The position numbers and the translations under genes are program-made. Of a stretch of 64,000 nt of DNA, positions 52,937 to 62,714 are shown one piece after another (positions within the stretch are counted from its first letter, which is position 1; each line of letters opens with the position of its first letter). Location of the stretch: assembly GCA_018267275.1 (NCBI GenBank), contig JAFDYV010000004.1:248001-312000 (forward strand), written 5' to 3'. Source of the stretch: Bacteroidota bacterium (GTDB lineage Bacteria > Bacteroidota > Bacteroidia > Cytophagales > Cyclobacteriaceae). Below the pieces are notes generated by a model that did not search any database, was not told the DNA's origin, and saw only the letters and a program-made list of their open reading frames with translations.

Positions 52937-55003
52937 CTATTGATACAACTCTTTGTACTTCTTTTTCCCTTCAGCCAAAAACTTAACAAAGTTTTCAACT
53001 TTCAAATCATATGGCTTTGGCGAAACCAGCACGCGCTCGTCTTTGCCAACCAACACATAAAATGGCTGCGCATTGTTGTTGAGCTTTGAAATTTGCAAAT
53101 CAGCATTTTGCTTGCCAATGGTCTTTTTTACTTTTTTGTCGTAAGATGAAGTGTACCATTCACTCTCGGGTAGTTCGGTTTTGTCATCTACATATAAAGC
53201 AACAACTACATAATCATTTTTCAGCCGTTGCAAAACTTGCGGATCACTCCACACGCGCGCTTCCATTTCGCGGCAGTTGGTACAACCATGCCCCGTAAAA
53301 TCGATAAACAGTGGCTTGTTTTGTTTACGCGCGCAGTCCATCGCTTGCTTGTAGTCAAAATAACCGTTAATGCCATGCGGAAAGTGTAAGAAGTCAGCGT
53401 ACTTCGGTGTGTCGCAAATGGCATTGGGGTTTTGCTTGTCTTGCGCAGCCAATACATTGAAATCGTGCGTGGATAAAGGTGGCAGATAACCGGCTAACGA
53501 TTTAAGCGGTGCGCCCCACATGCCCGGCACAAGGTACACTACAAAGGTAAAGACTACTATTGCCAAGGATACGCGCAGCACGCTCACGGTTTTATCTTCC
53601 GCGTCTTTGCCGGTATCGCCCGGCATTCTGAATCCCTTCATCAAATAAACTCCAATCAGCAATGCAATCACAATCCAAATGGCAATGTTTACTTCGCGAT
53701 CTAAAATGCCCCAATGAAAGGCTTGGTCCGCAATGCTAATGAACTTGAACGCGAGGGCTATCTCTAAAAAGCCAAGCACTACTTTTACCGTATTCAACCA
53801 ACCGCCTGACTTTGGCAACGACTTGAGCCAGCCAGGAAAAAACGCAAATAATGTAAACGGGATGGCAAACGCTGCAGAAAAGGCAAACATGCCTGCAATG
53901 GGTTTTAAAAATTCCCCACCGGCAGATGAAACCAAAATGCTACCTACCAACGGGCCGGTACAAGAAAATGAAACCAACACCAACGTAAAGGCCATAAAGA
54001 ACACGCCACCAAGCCCACCTTTTTCTGCCTGTTGATCAACTTTGTTAATGACAGATCCTGGCAACGTGATTTCAAACAACCCCAAAAACGAAAGACCAAA
54101 AACAATGAACACTACAAAAAATATGAGATTGGGAATCCACTCGGTGGAAAGATGGTTGGCAGTCTCGGGGCCCATGAGTGGCGCCAACAGTGCACCAATC
54201 AAAGAGTAGATAAGGATGATGGATGTTCCGTACATCAATGCTTGAAACTTATTGCCTCGGTTGGTGAAAAAACTCACCGTCATCGGAATCATGGGGAAGA
54301 CACAAGGTGTAATGAGTGCCGCAAGGCCAGCAAGAAAAGCCACAAACATAAAACCCCAGAGCGATTGACTTTGGGTTTGATCTTTTACTAATGTCGGGTC
54401 TAAGATCGGGCCGTTAAAAGCTGTTGGTTGTTGGTTAGTGGTTTGTGATTGCTGGACGCTAGATAATGGTAGCGTATCTTGGCGGCTGACAACTGTGGCT
54501 TGTGAATCAGTCGGTCGTTGCTCGATTTTTTGGGAACCCGATATTTCAATTTTGTCAAAGGTAAACTCACCATTGCCGGGCACACATTGTCCCGTGAGTT
54601 CGGTGCAAACTTGGTATTCAAACTCACCGACAATCTTTAAATTTTTCGAAAGCACTTTTACGCGTTGTCTAAATTCAGCTGTTTTTTTAAAGATTTTAAC
54701 ATCGCATTCAAAGATTTTGTCGTGCTTATCGATTGGATTAATGGCACGCAGGCTACCGATTAATTGATAGCTGGCATCGGGGGTGAATGAAAACGTGGTT
54801 TTAATGGGGCCATCTTCGCAATTGAACTCTGAAGAATAGAGATACCAATTATTGTCGATGGTGGCGTTGAAGATCAAATCAATCTCATCTCCAACTTTGA
54901 CGGTCTGCGCAGACGTTGAATAGTTCCATTTAGCGGGGGTTAATACCTGTGCGGTGCAAAGGGTATTGGCGATTAAAATGAGGCCGAAGGCAAAAAGGCG
55001 CAT
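52937..55003 (-). CDS. dsbD: Thiol:disulfide interchange protein DsbD
   Basis: A 688-residue protein. Signal peptide (1-18), an N-terminal periplasmic DsbD-alpha domain (about 25-150) with cysteines in SSEFNCED and QVCTELTGQCVPG, eight membrane helices (about 215-500) with the CFPMIPM motif, and a C-terminal thioredoxin domain with C574-x2-C577 (FTGHGCTNCREM). It moves electrons from cytoplasmic thioredoxin to periplasmic thiols. It can keep haem-binding cysteines of apocytochrome c reduced, which links it to the Ccm genes and may make up for the absent CcmG. Confidence 0.92.
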   Translation of the reverse strand: MRLFAFGLILIANTLCTAQVLTPAKWNYSTSAQTVKVGDEIDLIFNATIDNNWYLYSSEFNCEDGPIKTTFSFTPDASYQLIGSLRAINPIDKHDKIFECDVKIFKKTAEFRQRVKVLSKNLKIVGEFEYQVCTELTGQCVPGNGEFTFDKIEISGSQKIEQRPTDSQATVVSRQDTLPLSSVQQSQTTNQQPTAFNGPILDPTLVKDQTQSQSLWGFMFVAFLAGLAALITPCVFPMIPMTVSFFTNRGNKFQALMYGTSIILIYSLIGALLAPLMGPETANHLSTEWIPNLIFFVVFIVFGLSFLGLFEITLPGSVINKVDQQAEKGGLGGVFFMAFTLVLVSFSCTGPLVGSILVSSAGGEFLKPIAGMFAFSAAFAIPFTLFAFFPGWLKSLPKSGGWLNTVKVVLGFLEIALAFKFISIADQAFHWGILDREVNIAIWIVIALLIGVYLMKGFRMPGDTGKDAEDKTVSVLRVSLAIVVFTFVVYLVPGMWGAPLKSLAGYLPPLSTHDFNVLAAQDKQNPNAICDTPKYADFLHFPHGINGYFDYKQAMDCARKQNKPLFIDFTGHGCTNCREMEARVWSDPQVLQRLKNDYVVVALYVDDKTELPESEWYTSSYDKKVKKTIGKQNADLQISKLNNNAQPFYVLVGKDERVLVSPKPYDLKVENFVKFLAEGKKKYKELYQ

Positions 55004-55024
55004 GTACTGTTAAGTTTGAAAGTG

Positions 55025-55052
55025 CTAAAATAACGCACTGCGTCCTAAAATA
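55025..55052. repeat. Palindrome ACGCACTGCGT between two CTAAAATA repeats
   Basis: CTAAAATA (55025-55032) and CTAAAATA (55045-55052) are 20 bases apart, with ACGCACTGCGT (55033-55043), an 11-base palindrome, between them. It lies in the promoter region of dsbD on the minus strand, where each repeat reads TATTTTAG, one base off TAnnTTTG. Confidence 0.4.
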
Positions 55053-55136
55053 GTTGAAAAATCACGGCAATTACCTGTAATAAAATGGTCGTGGCCGCAA
55101 CAAATAGCCCAGAAAAATCGTCTGATGCGTAAGCTT

Positions 55137-55166
55137 TTGTTCGCTTTGTAATTTAGCCTACCTTGG
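55137..55166 (+). promoter_or_regulatory. Promoter TTG-N19-TACCTTGG for the LolA-like gene
   Basis: TTG at 55137-55139 and TACCTTGG at 55159-55166, one base off TAnnTTTG, spaced 19 bases. Transcription would start near 55173, about 32 bases before the ATG at 55205. Confidence 0.6.
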
Positions 55167-55204
55167 CTGCCTAAATAAATAAACCAATTAAAAACCCAAA
55201 TTAT

Positions 55205-55963
55205 ATGAAGTTAAAAAGTGTACTGACCATGTTGGCTGTGGTATGTTTTGTTGCGGCCAATGCACAAACGGCCGATGAGATTATTGCCAAATATCACGAG
55301 AATACGGGAGGTGTGGAAAAATGGAAGGCTCTTCAAGGTATAAAAATGACTGCGACAATGAAAATTCAAGCAATGGAGCTTCCAATGGAAATGACTAGGC
55401 TAAAAGATGGTCGCTCTCACTCTGTAGCTGTAGTGCAAGGAATGAAGTTCAATCAAAATGTATTTGACGGAACCACTTTGTGGAGCACTAATCAGCAAAC
55501 CATGAAGGCCGAAAAAAGTGACGCTGAAAGCACCGCAAATTACAAAGCGAATGAGGCAAATGAATTCCCTGATTCATTTTTGGACTATAAAAAACTTGGC
55601 TATAAACTAGAATTACTTGGCAAGGAAACGGTGGAAGGTACAGAGACTTTTAAATTAAAGTTGACAAAAAAACCAACTAAAGTTGACGGTAAGGAAGTGG
55701 AGAACGTAGAATTCTACTACTTCGATACTGAAAACTTTGTTCCTGTCTTGATGGAAAGTGAAATAAAGGCAGGGCCTGCTAAAGGAATGGTTAGCCAAGT
55801 TAAAACTAGCGATTACCAAGAAGTGAACGGCCTGATGTTTCCATTTACCATGGTTCAGGGTGCGAAAGGACAACCTGGCGGGTTAAATATAGTTATCTCG
55901 AAAATTGAACTTAACCCAAAAGTTGAAGCATCGTTGTTCGCCTTCCCAACAAGCGGAAACTAA
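55205..55963 (+). CDS. Secreted LolA/outer-membrane lipoprotein-sorting-like protein
   Basis: A 252-residue protein with a signal peptide (1-20, ending ANAQ). The mature part is one beta-sandwich rich in charged residues, starting ADEIIAKYHENTGGVEKWKA and containing FDGTTLWSTNQQTMKAE and KLTKKPTKVDGKEVENVEFY. This beginning and the half-barrel look match the LolA/LolB/zinc-dependent-sorting superfamily in Bacteroidota. It may carry a lipid or lipoprotein. It has a strong promoter and its own terminator, so a single-gene unit. Confidence 0.72.
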   Translation: MKLKSVLTMLAVVCFVAANAQTADEIIAKYHENTGGVEKWKALQGIKMTATMKIQAMELPMEMTRLKDGRSHSVAVVQGMKFNQNVFDGTTLWSTNQQTMKAEKSDAESTANYKANEANEFPDSFLDYKKLGYKLELLGKETVEGTETFKLKLTKKPTKVDGKEVENVEFYYFDTENFVPVLMESEIKAGPAKGMVSQVKTSDYQEVNGLMFPFTMVQGAKGQPGGLNIVISKIELNPKVEASLFAFPTSGN

Positions 55964-55980
55964 ACTACTTAAACAGAAAT

Positions 55981-56021
55981 ATACTTCAGCAACTTTAAAC
56001 ACTGCTGAAGTATTTTTTTTT
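55981..56021 (+). terminator. Rho-independent terminator of the LolA-like gene
   Basis: ATACTTCAGCA (55981-55991) and TGCTGAAGTAT (56003-56013) form a perfect 11-base stem, followed by eight Ts. It lies 17 bases after the stop codon. Confidence 0.88.
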
Positions 56022-56051
56022 GCCACTAACTAGAATATCAAACCATTCAGC

Positions 56052-59000
56052 ATGAAAAATAATATCTATTTGCTATTGGCTTGCGCGATTAGCGTGAGCG
56101 CTTTTGCACAAACCCCGAATGCCGTTACCAAAGGCAAAGAAATTTTTGGCGACCTAAAAGCGCGCCACATCGGCCCGGCCCTGATGAGCGGACGTATCAC
56201 CGACTTAGAATTGCACCCTACCAACAACCGCGTCATCTTAGCTGGCACGGGTGGCGGTGGTGTGTGGAAAAGCAGCAACGGTGGTGCTACGTTCACTTCA
56301 ATCTTTGACGATTATTGCCAATCAATCGGTGCGGTGGCCATTGACCCGAGCAGTCCTGATAACACCTATTGGGTAGGCACAGGTGAAACCTGGACCCGCA
56401 ATAGCGTATCTGTGGGAGATGGTCTGTACAAAACCACTGATGGCGGCTCGAACTGGACAAAGATGGGATTTGAAAAATCTGAACGCATTGCGGGAATTCA
56501 AGTAAACCCAAAAGACCCCAACGAAGTTTACGTGGCAGTACTTGGCCCGCTCTGGAGCGACAGCGATGAACGTGGTCTATATAAGACCACCGATGGCGGC
56601 AAAACCTGGAACAAGATATTGTTTGTAAATAAGACCACTGGCTGTGGCGATTTGCTGTTGGATCCCAAAAACCCAAGCACGGTTTACGTCACTTTCTGGG
56701 AAGTGCGCAGACAACCTTGGGCATTTAGCTCGGGTGGTGTGAATAGCGCCATCTACAAATCAACTGATGCGGGCAAAACATTCACCAAAATCCATAACGG
56801 TTTTCCAAAAGGGAAATTAGGCCGCATGGCCATTGCAGCTGCACCCTCGAACCCAAACATTCTTTACACGGTGGTAGAATCAGAGCAGGACAAAGACAAA
56901 GGTTTGTACCGAAGCGAAGACGGTGGCAACAATTGGAAACTGCTCAATGGTGACTTCGGGCTAGTGGTTCGGCCATTTTATTTCTCTCGAATAGTGATTG
57001 ATCCTCGTAATCCTGATGTGATTGTAAAAGGAGGCCTGTTTGGTTCTATCTCTCGGGATGGTGGCAAAACCTTTAAAGATCTTGGCCCGATGCACTCCGA
57101 CATTCACGACATTGTTTTTGACATTCATCAATCCGATCGAATGTACGCGGCTAGTGATGGGGGTGTGTATCGCTCTTGGGATGGTGGTACGACCTGGGAA
57201 ATGGTGGAGAATATTCCAGTATCACAATTTTATCATGTAAGTGTTGACAATGCAGAGCCGCATTACAACGTATATGGCGGTTTGCAAGACAATAATGCTT
57301 GGTTCGGTCCATCCAGTTCACCGGGCGGTGTCGAAGCACGCGATTGGGTTCGTGTAGGCGTGGGTGATGGTTACCGTGTTTATCCACATCCAACAAAAAA
57401 ACTAGTGTACTCTGAAATGCAAGGTGCCGAAAACGTGTGGCGTGTAGACCCTGTTAAAGATCAGGTTAAAACCATTCAGCCTTTGGCACAAAAAGGAGAT
57501 CCAAAATTACGCTTCAACTGGAATGCTGCCATCACCACCAGTCCGAGCGCAAATCATCCCGACAGGCTTTACATGGGCAGCCAGTTTTTACATCGTTCTG
57601 AAGACATGGGCGAGAGCTGGACAAAAATTTCACCCGACCTAACTACCAACGACCCGAAAAAGCAAAATCAAGAAGACTCTGGCGGGCTTTCGCGTGACAA
57701 TTCGGGTGCTGAGAACCATTGCACCATTTTTACAATCGCAGAATCGCCATTAGATTCAGATTTGATTTGGGTAGGAACGGATGATGGTAATCTTCAAATC
57801 ACAAAAGATGGTGGCAAAACATGGACGAATGTTGTTGCCAATGTACCCGGCTTACCGAAAAACACAATGGTATATCACGTAGAAGCCAGCGTTTTTGACA
57901 AAGGGCGCGCGTATGCGGTGTTCACCGGGTATCAAACAGGAGACATGAACACTTACGTTTATAGAACCAATGATTTTGGTGCGACATGGAAATCTATTAC
58001 TACACCTGACATTAATGGCTTCGCTCGCGCGTTGCAAGAAGACTACGTAAATGAAAACTTGCTGTTCTTGGGTACCGAGTTTGGTTTGTACATTACTTTA
58101 GACGGTGGCGCAAACTGGTATAAGTTTACCAACAACATGCCTGCCTGTAATGTGCACTATCTTGAGTTGCACAAAAAGACGAATGACTTGGTAATTGCCA
58201 CCCACGGGCGCGGCATCATCATCATCGATGACGTCTCGATGTTGCGAGATTTGACTGCCGACAACATGAATCGTGATTTGCACTTCTTCACACCTCGAAC
58301 AGCAATTATTCCTGAGACCAGTGGATTCGGCTCTACTAGTACCGAAACGCAATTTGTTGGCAACAATGCAAGCGACAACGCTCGTATTGCTTACTTCTTG
58401 AAGAAACGCCATACCCTAGGTAAAATGACTGTAGAAGTTCAGGACATGAATGGAAACAAAATTACTGAGCTCGATGCAGGCAAATCAAAGGGTATCAACA
58501 TCATTGAGTGGAATTTTACGACCAAGCCGCCAAAAATTGCTACTGCCAAAACATTTACGTTTGGAGGATTTACATCACCTCGCGTGCCTGCGGGCAAATA
58601 CAAAATCGTGATTCAAAAAGGCAAGGACACGTTTACCCAAGAGTTGACGGTAGTGTATGATCCAAAGTCAACAATATCGTTGGCTGATCGCAAAGCACAA
58701 GAAGAGATGACCAAAAAGTTGTTTGATATGACGCAAGACTTGGCGTATCTGGTGTACAACGTAGATGATCTTACTAAAATCTCTGAAGAAGTGAAAGCAA
58801 AATCAGCCGCGGGTGCAAAAGTAGCAACTCCATTTATTGATGAGTTGAGTAAGTTGAAAGACAAACTTGTAGTGACCAAAGGAGACAACTACGTTGGAGC
58901 AGGCGAGCCTCAATTGCGAGAGGATTTGGCCGACTTATATGCACGTGTTGCACGCAGCTTCTACAAGCCTAACACCGCTGAAATTGATAACATGGCTGCC

Positions 59001-59147
59001 ATGCAAAGCAGGTTGGCAACGGCCAAAGAAGATTTCAAAAAAATCAAAGACAAGCACCTGTCTAAGATTACTAACCAGCGAAACAAAGACGGCATTAAAG
59101 ATCCAATTGTCTTTAAAACGTTTGATGAATTCTTACAAATAAAGTAA
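56052..59147 (+). CDS. Large secreted Asp-box (BNR/VPS10-like) beta-propeller protein, copy 2
   Basis: A 1031-residue protein with a signal peptide (1-19) and repeated Asp-box blades such as TTDGGSNWTKM, TTDGGKTWNK and SEDGGNNWKL, plus the closing block GRGIIIIDD near residue 715. The first 330 residues line up blade by blade with the protein at 20202-23372 (IGPALMSGRITDLELHPTN against [18 protein letters not shown]), so the two are paralogues. A C-terminal Ig-like part and a helical tail follow. No catalytic residues recognised; a role in binding sugars, peptides or lipids is open. Confidence 0.85.
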   Translation: MKNNIYLLLACAISVSAFAQTPNAVTKGKEIFGDLKARHIGPALMSGRITDLELHPTNNRVILAGTGGGGVWKSSNGGATFTSIFDDYCQSIGAVAIDPSSPDNTYWVGTGETWTRNSVSVGDGLYKTTDGGSNWTKMGFEKSERIAGIQVNPKDPNEVYVAVLGPLWSDSDERGLYKTTDGGKTWNKILFVNKTTGCGDLLLDPKNPSTVYVTFWEVRRQPWAFSSGGVNSAIYKSTDAGKTFTKIHNGFPKGKLGRMAIAAAPSNPNILYTVVESEQDKDKGLYRSEDGGNNWKLLNGDFGLVVRPFYFSRIVIDPRNPDVIVKGGLFGSISRDGGKTFKDLGPMHSDIHDIVFDIHQSDRMYAASDGGVYRSWDGGTTWEMVENIPVSQFYHVSVDNAEPHYNVYGGLQDNNAWFGPSSSPGGVEARDWVRVGVGDGYRVYPHPTKKLVYSEMQGAENVWRVDPVKDQVKTIQPLAQKGDPKLRFNWNAAITTSPSANHPDRLYMGSQFLHRSEDMGESWTKISPDLTTNDPKKQNQEDSGGLSRDNSGAENHCTIFTIAESPLDSDLIWVGTDDGNLQITKDGGKTWTNVVANVPGLPKNTMVYHVEASVFDKGRAYAVFTGYQTGDMNTYVYRTNDFGATWKSITTPDINGFARALQEDYVNENLLFLGTEFGLYITLDGGANWYKFTNNMPACNVHYLELHKKTNDLVIATHGRGIIIIDDVSMLRDLTADNMNRDLHFFTPRTAIIPETSGFGSTSTETQFVGNNASDNARIAYFLKKRHTLGKMTVEVQDMNGNKITELDAGKSKGINIIEWNFTTKPPKIATAKTFTFGGFTSPRVPAGKYKIVIQKGKDTFTQELTVVYDPKSTISLADRKAQEEMTKKLFDMTQDLAYLVYNVDDLTKISEEVKAKSAAGAKVATPFIDELSKLKDKLVVTKGDNYVGAGEPQLREDLADLYARVARSFYKPNTAEIDNMAAMQSRLATAKEDFKKIKDKHLSKITNQRNKDGIKDPIVFKTFDEFLQIK

Positions 59148-59169
59148 GCGATAAAGCATCGCAAAAAAG

Positions 59170-59200
59170 AAGTCCCGCTGTAAATGGCGGGACTTTTTTA
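59170..59200 (+). terminator. Two-way terminator between propeller 2 and the aldo/keto reductase
   Basis: AAGTCCCGC (59170-59178) pairs with GCGGGACTT (59187-59195) around an 8-base loop. T-runs follow on both strands (TTTTTT on plus, CTTTTTTG on minus), so it serves both convergent genes. Confidence 0.87.
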
Positions 59201-59223
59201 TTTCCCTTAGTAAAGAATTGTAA

Positions 59224-60099
59224 TCATGGCATCTCTCTGCCACCCATTGCCCATTTAAGCATCTCGAACCAATCTTGTTTGTCGAGGGGAATATCTATGG
59301 CTTTTGCAGATTCTTTGATGCGTTCGGGTTTAGTTGTGCCGATAATCGGAAACATGTTGCTTGGGTGCTTTAATAACCAGGCCAAAGCAAGTTGAGAATA
59401 GGTGGCGTTATATTTAGATGCCTTTGCAAACCAATCTCGATCGTCAAAGTGAAGTTTGCCGCCACCGAGCGGTGACCAAGCCATTGGTGAGGCGCCCAAC
59501 TCCAGCATCAAATCTAAATCACCATTGAACAAAGGCTCTACCCTTGCCAGCGAGACTTCGATCTGATTAGTTACCAATGGCATGGGCAAATGGCGTTGCA
59601 ACATGTTGAACTGGCTTGGCGTGAAATTGGAAACGCCAAAGTGTAACACCTTGCCTGCTGCTTTTAGTTTTACGAATGCCTCTGCCACTTCATGTGGGTT
59701 CAGTAAGGGGTCAGGCCGATGGATGAGCAACAGATCGATGTGATCAGTTGCTAACATCTTCAACGAGTTCTCGGCCGACCAAACAATATGGTCTTCAGAT
59801 GTATCGTAGTGCTTCACCCATGTTTGGGGTCTGCGAGCCGATGGAAATTTTATTCCACATTTGGATACCAGTTGCATTTGAGCGCGTAGCGCAGGCTCCC
59901 TTTGCAATACCTTGCCAAAAATTTCTTCGTTGGTATGGTCGCCATAAATATCGGCATGGTCGAAGGTAGAGATACCCTCATCCAAAGAAGTGTAAACGAG
60001 CCGCTCCACCGTTTCGGGTGACACGGTATGCCAGCGCCACGCGCCAGCAATGATCCTCGAAAAGGACGGTCCGGAAGAATGAAGCGGCTGAGAAATCAT
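59224..60099 (-). CDS. Aldo/keto reductase
   Basis: A 291-residue TIM-barrel NADPH enzyme. FDHADIYGDHTNEEIFG holds the catalytic Asp and Tyr, LVSKCG the lysine, and LLLIHRPDPLL the histidine: the complete Asp-Tyr-Lys-His set. It resembles the YdhF-like oxidoreductase group. The ATG at 60099 overlaps the stop of the small Cys-rich gene (ATGA), which sets the start. Substrate unknown. Confidence 0.88.
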   Translation of the reverse strand: MISQPLHSSGPSFSRIIAGAWRWHTVSPETVERLVYTSLDEGISTFDHADIYGDHTNEEIFGKVLQREPALRAQMQLVSKCGIKFPSARRPQTWVKHYDTSEDHIVWSAENSLKMLATDHIDLLLIHRPDPLLNPHEVAEAFVKLKAAGKVLHFGVSNFTPSQFNMLQRHLPMPLVTNQIEVSLARVEPLFNGDLDLMLELGASPMAWSPLGGGKLHFDDRDWFAKASKYNATYSQLALAWLLKHPSNMFPIIGTTKPERIKESAKAIDIPLDKQDWFEMLKWAMGGREMP

Positions 60100-60407
60100 G
60101 CGCCCGTGTGTTGAAAGCACTTACCGCCTTTATTGGCTGTCATCCGCTTGCAGCGTGTGCCATCTTTTGTTTTGCCGCTGCACTGTGCCAGCTTCTGCTT
60201 TCCAAGCTCGTCCGGCTTGCAAATTCCGCACGCGCCCTTGCCCGCTTTTTTTGCGGCTGCCAGCGTCATGTCTTTTGCATCACCCGACATTTTGCAGTCT
60301 GCCGTATGGTACTTCTCGCCTTTATCAGACGCATACACGGTTTGGCCGAAGCCTTTGGTAGCCATCCCGAAAAACAGGAACAGCCCTACTACCAACAACT
60401 TTTTCAT
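60096..60407 (-). CDS. Small secreted Cys-rich protein with two zinc-like motifs
   Basis: A 103-residue protein with a signal peptide (1-22). Residues 34-64 have YHTADC and CGICKP, spaced as in Ada-type metal-binding repeats (H, C, C, C). Residues 75-100 have CSGKTKDGTRCKRM and GGKCFQH, a second cysteine/histidine cluster (C, C, C, H). Both look fit to bind zinc. It is translationally coupled to the aldo/keto reductase. Function unknown; a metal sensor or a DNA- or wall-binding protein are possible. Confidence 0.7.
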   Translation of the reverse strand: MKKLLVVGLFLFFGMATKGFGQTVYASDKGEKYHTADCKMSGDAKDMTLAAAKKAGKGACGICKPDELGKQKLAQCSGKTKDGTRCKRMTANKGGKCFQHTGA

Positions 60408-60458
60408 AATGTTAAATGTTTGGTTAATGTCGTTAAGTTAAAAGATTTTGGCAACGTC

Positions 60459-60481
60459 AAAAAGCAAACCCATTTGTTTGC
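60459..60481 (-). terminator. Terminator of the DUF885-like gene
   Basis: GCAAAC (60464-60469) pairs with GTTTGC (60476-60481) around 6 bases; on the minus strand TTTTT follows. It lies 9 bases past the stop codon. Confidence 0.6.
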
Positions 60482-60489
60482 GATTCGAA

Positions 60490-62139
60490 TCAATGCACCT
60501 TTAGCGCATCGTTGTTTCCAGTCATCTGCCAATGCGCCAATGATGTAGGGATGCAGTCAATCGCATTAAGTTGGTCGAAGAAGTCCTTCGCTCTGAACTC
60601 TTCATTTTTTGACTCCTTCATTTTTGCGAAATCGGCCATTGCGCGCTCTAACAAATACTTGCCGGTGATATAACTGCTGCCATAACCAGGCTGGCGCATG
60701 TACAAATGCTGTTCAAACAGCAGTAACTTTTTTTCTGTTTTCATCCAGCCGCGGGGTGTGTAGTCGGCATGTATTTTCCCCGCTTCCTCCATCGTCAATT
60801 CATTGGCATGTGCATAAAGCGAACCTAACCCCCGCGCGGCACGCTGTGCAATCATGATGTAAACAATTTCCTTTACGCGTGGGTCGTCATCATAAAGCCC
60901 TGCCTGCATAAACATTTCTTCTACAGCTGTTGCGGTACCTTCGTTTCGGCTGTCAAAAATGTTGTACAACAAAGGACCTTTACGGATTTCGCTTTTATGT
61001 GGCTCTCTGTCCATTCGAGCCAGCTCAAACCAGTGATAGAAATGTGAGTACAATGGTCGTGGGTCATTGTGAAGAGTGATGATGAAAAAGTTGCGCTTTT
61101 CCGCTGGCACAAAGCTCCCCAAATGTTCGCGCAACGCGGGCTCAAAATATTCTTTTACGGTAACGATCTCATCCTTGTCTAAAAAGTTAATCAAACTTTT
61201 GGCTGCACGGTCGGTCAACGCTTTGAATGCCTCGGGTGTATCGGCTGGCTTTAGCTGCGGTAACTTGCGGTTGCGGTGCTCTTCGAGTTTTAATGCCGTC
61301 CACGCGCGTGCCAGTTCGCGCTTTAACAACAATACTTCGTCTTCCCACGTCATGGGCACCAAGTGCACGTTTTGCAAGTACCATGTGTAGTTTTCTTTGC
61401 CAATGCCAGAAGGTCCAGTTTTACCTGCAGCTTGTTGCTCAAGCCAACTAGCAAAAGCGTTCGTAGAAGCGATGGCCTCGTTTACGGCTGCCACCACTTC
61501 GGGCAATTCTTTAACGCCTGGCTTTTCTAAAATAGTGGCCAACTCCTCTGCTTGCGATTTGATATCGCGGATGCCCGCTATCCATAATTCTTTTGCGTTA
61601 CCCGTCAAATTAATTTGCGCTTGCTCGTGCATAGGCTTTATTGCTTTGAGTTCGCTTAACATTTTCGTCTTTCCGGTTTCATCCAACGGAAAGGAATAAG
61701 TCCATAAGTCGAGGATAGCATGGTGGGCAGGCCCTTCGTGTGCAGGCACATCGCTGCGTTCCATATAAATGGTTTTGTAAAAGGCAGGGTCTCGCACCCA
61801 AGGCTGTAAAATGCGGTGGTTGAAATCAAAGCCATTCATCTCGGCCCACACAATATGCCAATCAACCTTATGCTCAATCGGCCATTTCGCTGTGTCAATG
61901 GCCGCCAAACGAGCTTGCAGTTTCTTAAACTCGGGCAGACGTTTTTCGAAAGTCTCCTTTGTGTAGTCCGGGGCGCCTTCGCGTAGAGGTGGCTTTTCAA
62001 AGGACCGCCATTCCTTAAAAAGCGTAACCAAACTGGAGTAATCTTTTGTAGCAGGTGCCGAGGGTGTTTCTTGCTTTGGTGTTTGACATGCAACCAGTGC
62101 CGCCAACCAGCCAGCAAACAGGGTAAAGCGAATTTTCAT
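60490..62139 (-). CDS. DUF885-like lipoprotein (putative metallopeptidase-related)
   Basis: A 549-residue protein if started at [10 protein letters not shown] (62139), which puts lipobox LVAC right after a good signal sequence. The helical body has [32 protein letters not shown] and [19 protein letters not shown], a pattern like the DUF885 family (EGWALY-type block and the C-terminal YxxG). Here the glutamate block is [10 protein letters not shown] zinc site is not clear. Transcribed behind the small phosphate-binding-like gene. Confidence 0.7.
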   Translation of the reverse strand: MKIRFTLFAGWLAALVACQTPKQETPSAPATKDYSSLVTLFKEWRSFEKPPLREGAPDYTKETFEKRLPEFKKLQARLAAIDTAKWPIEHKVDWHIVWAEMNGFDFNHRILQPWVRDPAFYKTIYMERSDVPAHEGPAHHAILDLWTYSFPLDETGKTKMLSELKAIKPMHEQAQINLTGNAKELWIAGIRDIKSQAEELATILEKPGVKELPEVVAAVNEAIASTNAFASWLEQQAAGKTGPSGIGKENYTWYLQNVHLVPMTWEDEVLLLKRELARAWTALKLEEHRNRKLPQLKPADTPEAFKALTDRAAKSLINFLDKDEIVTVKEYFEPALREHLGSFVPAEKRNFFIITLHNDPRPLYSHFYHWFELARMDREPHKSEIRKGPLLYNIFDSRNEGTATAVEEMFMQAGLYDDDPRVKEIVYIMIAQRAARGLGSLYAHANELTMEEAGKIHADYTPRGWMKTEKKLLLFEQHLYMRQPGYGSSYITGKYLLERAMADFAKMKESKNEEFRAKDFFDQLNAIDCIPTSLAHWQMTGNNDALKVH

Positions 62140-62231
62140 AAAGAGGTATAGTAGCAACGAAAGTACATATTTTACGTGCTTCGTGCGCGACTTTTTACCT
62201 CAGAAGTTTCAAGTTTACATAAGTGGCCGCT

Positions 62232-62693
62232 CTATTCAGCCACCACGCAAACCACTTTAACCTGACTTCTATCTTCCTCTTTTAATGATGCAATATTCAC
62301 ATAGCCAATCGCTGCCTTATTATCTGCGACATATTGAATTATCTCCCGATCTGAAGCGAACTTTACCGGTGGATTCTCTGCCGATTGGTATTGTTTGGCG
62401 GCAAAGTATGAGTCTGTCTCCGATTCACTAAGTTTTACCACCAATTTATAGAACATTGCTTTTTCCATAGACGCACCTTTGCGGTCTACAGGCAATACAA
62501 TCGTTTTGAGAGAAGCCCAGTTTTTTTGAGCACCACGCCTCATCCAGTAAAGGCGGGCTTCCGTAATGGAAAGTTTGTCCAACGTGTTATCCTTGTTCAC
62601 AATGATCGCTAACTCAACACCGGGCTTTTCGATAGATTGCAATGGCGCGGCAATACTGATCGCAAAGGCAATGAAAAACAATATCTTGTTCAT
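62232..62693 (-). CDS. Small periplasmic phosphate-binding-like protein
   Basis: A 153-residue protein with a signal peptide (1-20). VNKDNTLDKLSITEARLYW, then VLPVDRKGASMEKAMFYKLV and YVADNKAAIGYVNIASL follow the PstS-type periplasmic binding fold, but at half the usual length (about 300), so it holds only one lobe plus hinge. It lies 21 bases behind a porin gene, and such pairs of short binding protein and outer-membrane porin recur in several phyla. Ligand not proven. Confidence 0.72.
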   Translation of the reverse strand: MNKILFFIAFAISIAAPLQSIEKPGVELAIIVNKDNTLDKLSITEARLYWMRRGAQKNWASLKTIVLPVDRKGASMEKAMFYKLVVKLSESETDSYFAAKQYQSAENPPVKFASDREIIQYVADNKAAIGYVNIASLKEEDRSQVKVVCVVAE

Positions 62694-62714
62694 AGGTCAA
62701 TATTTTTAGGTTTG

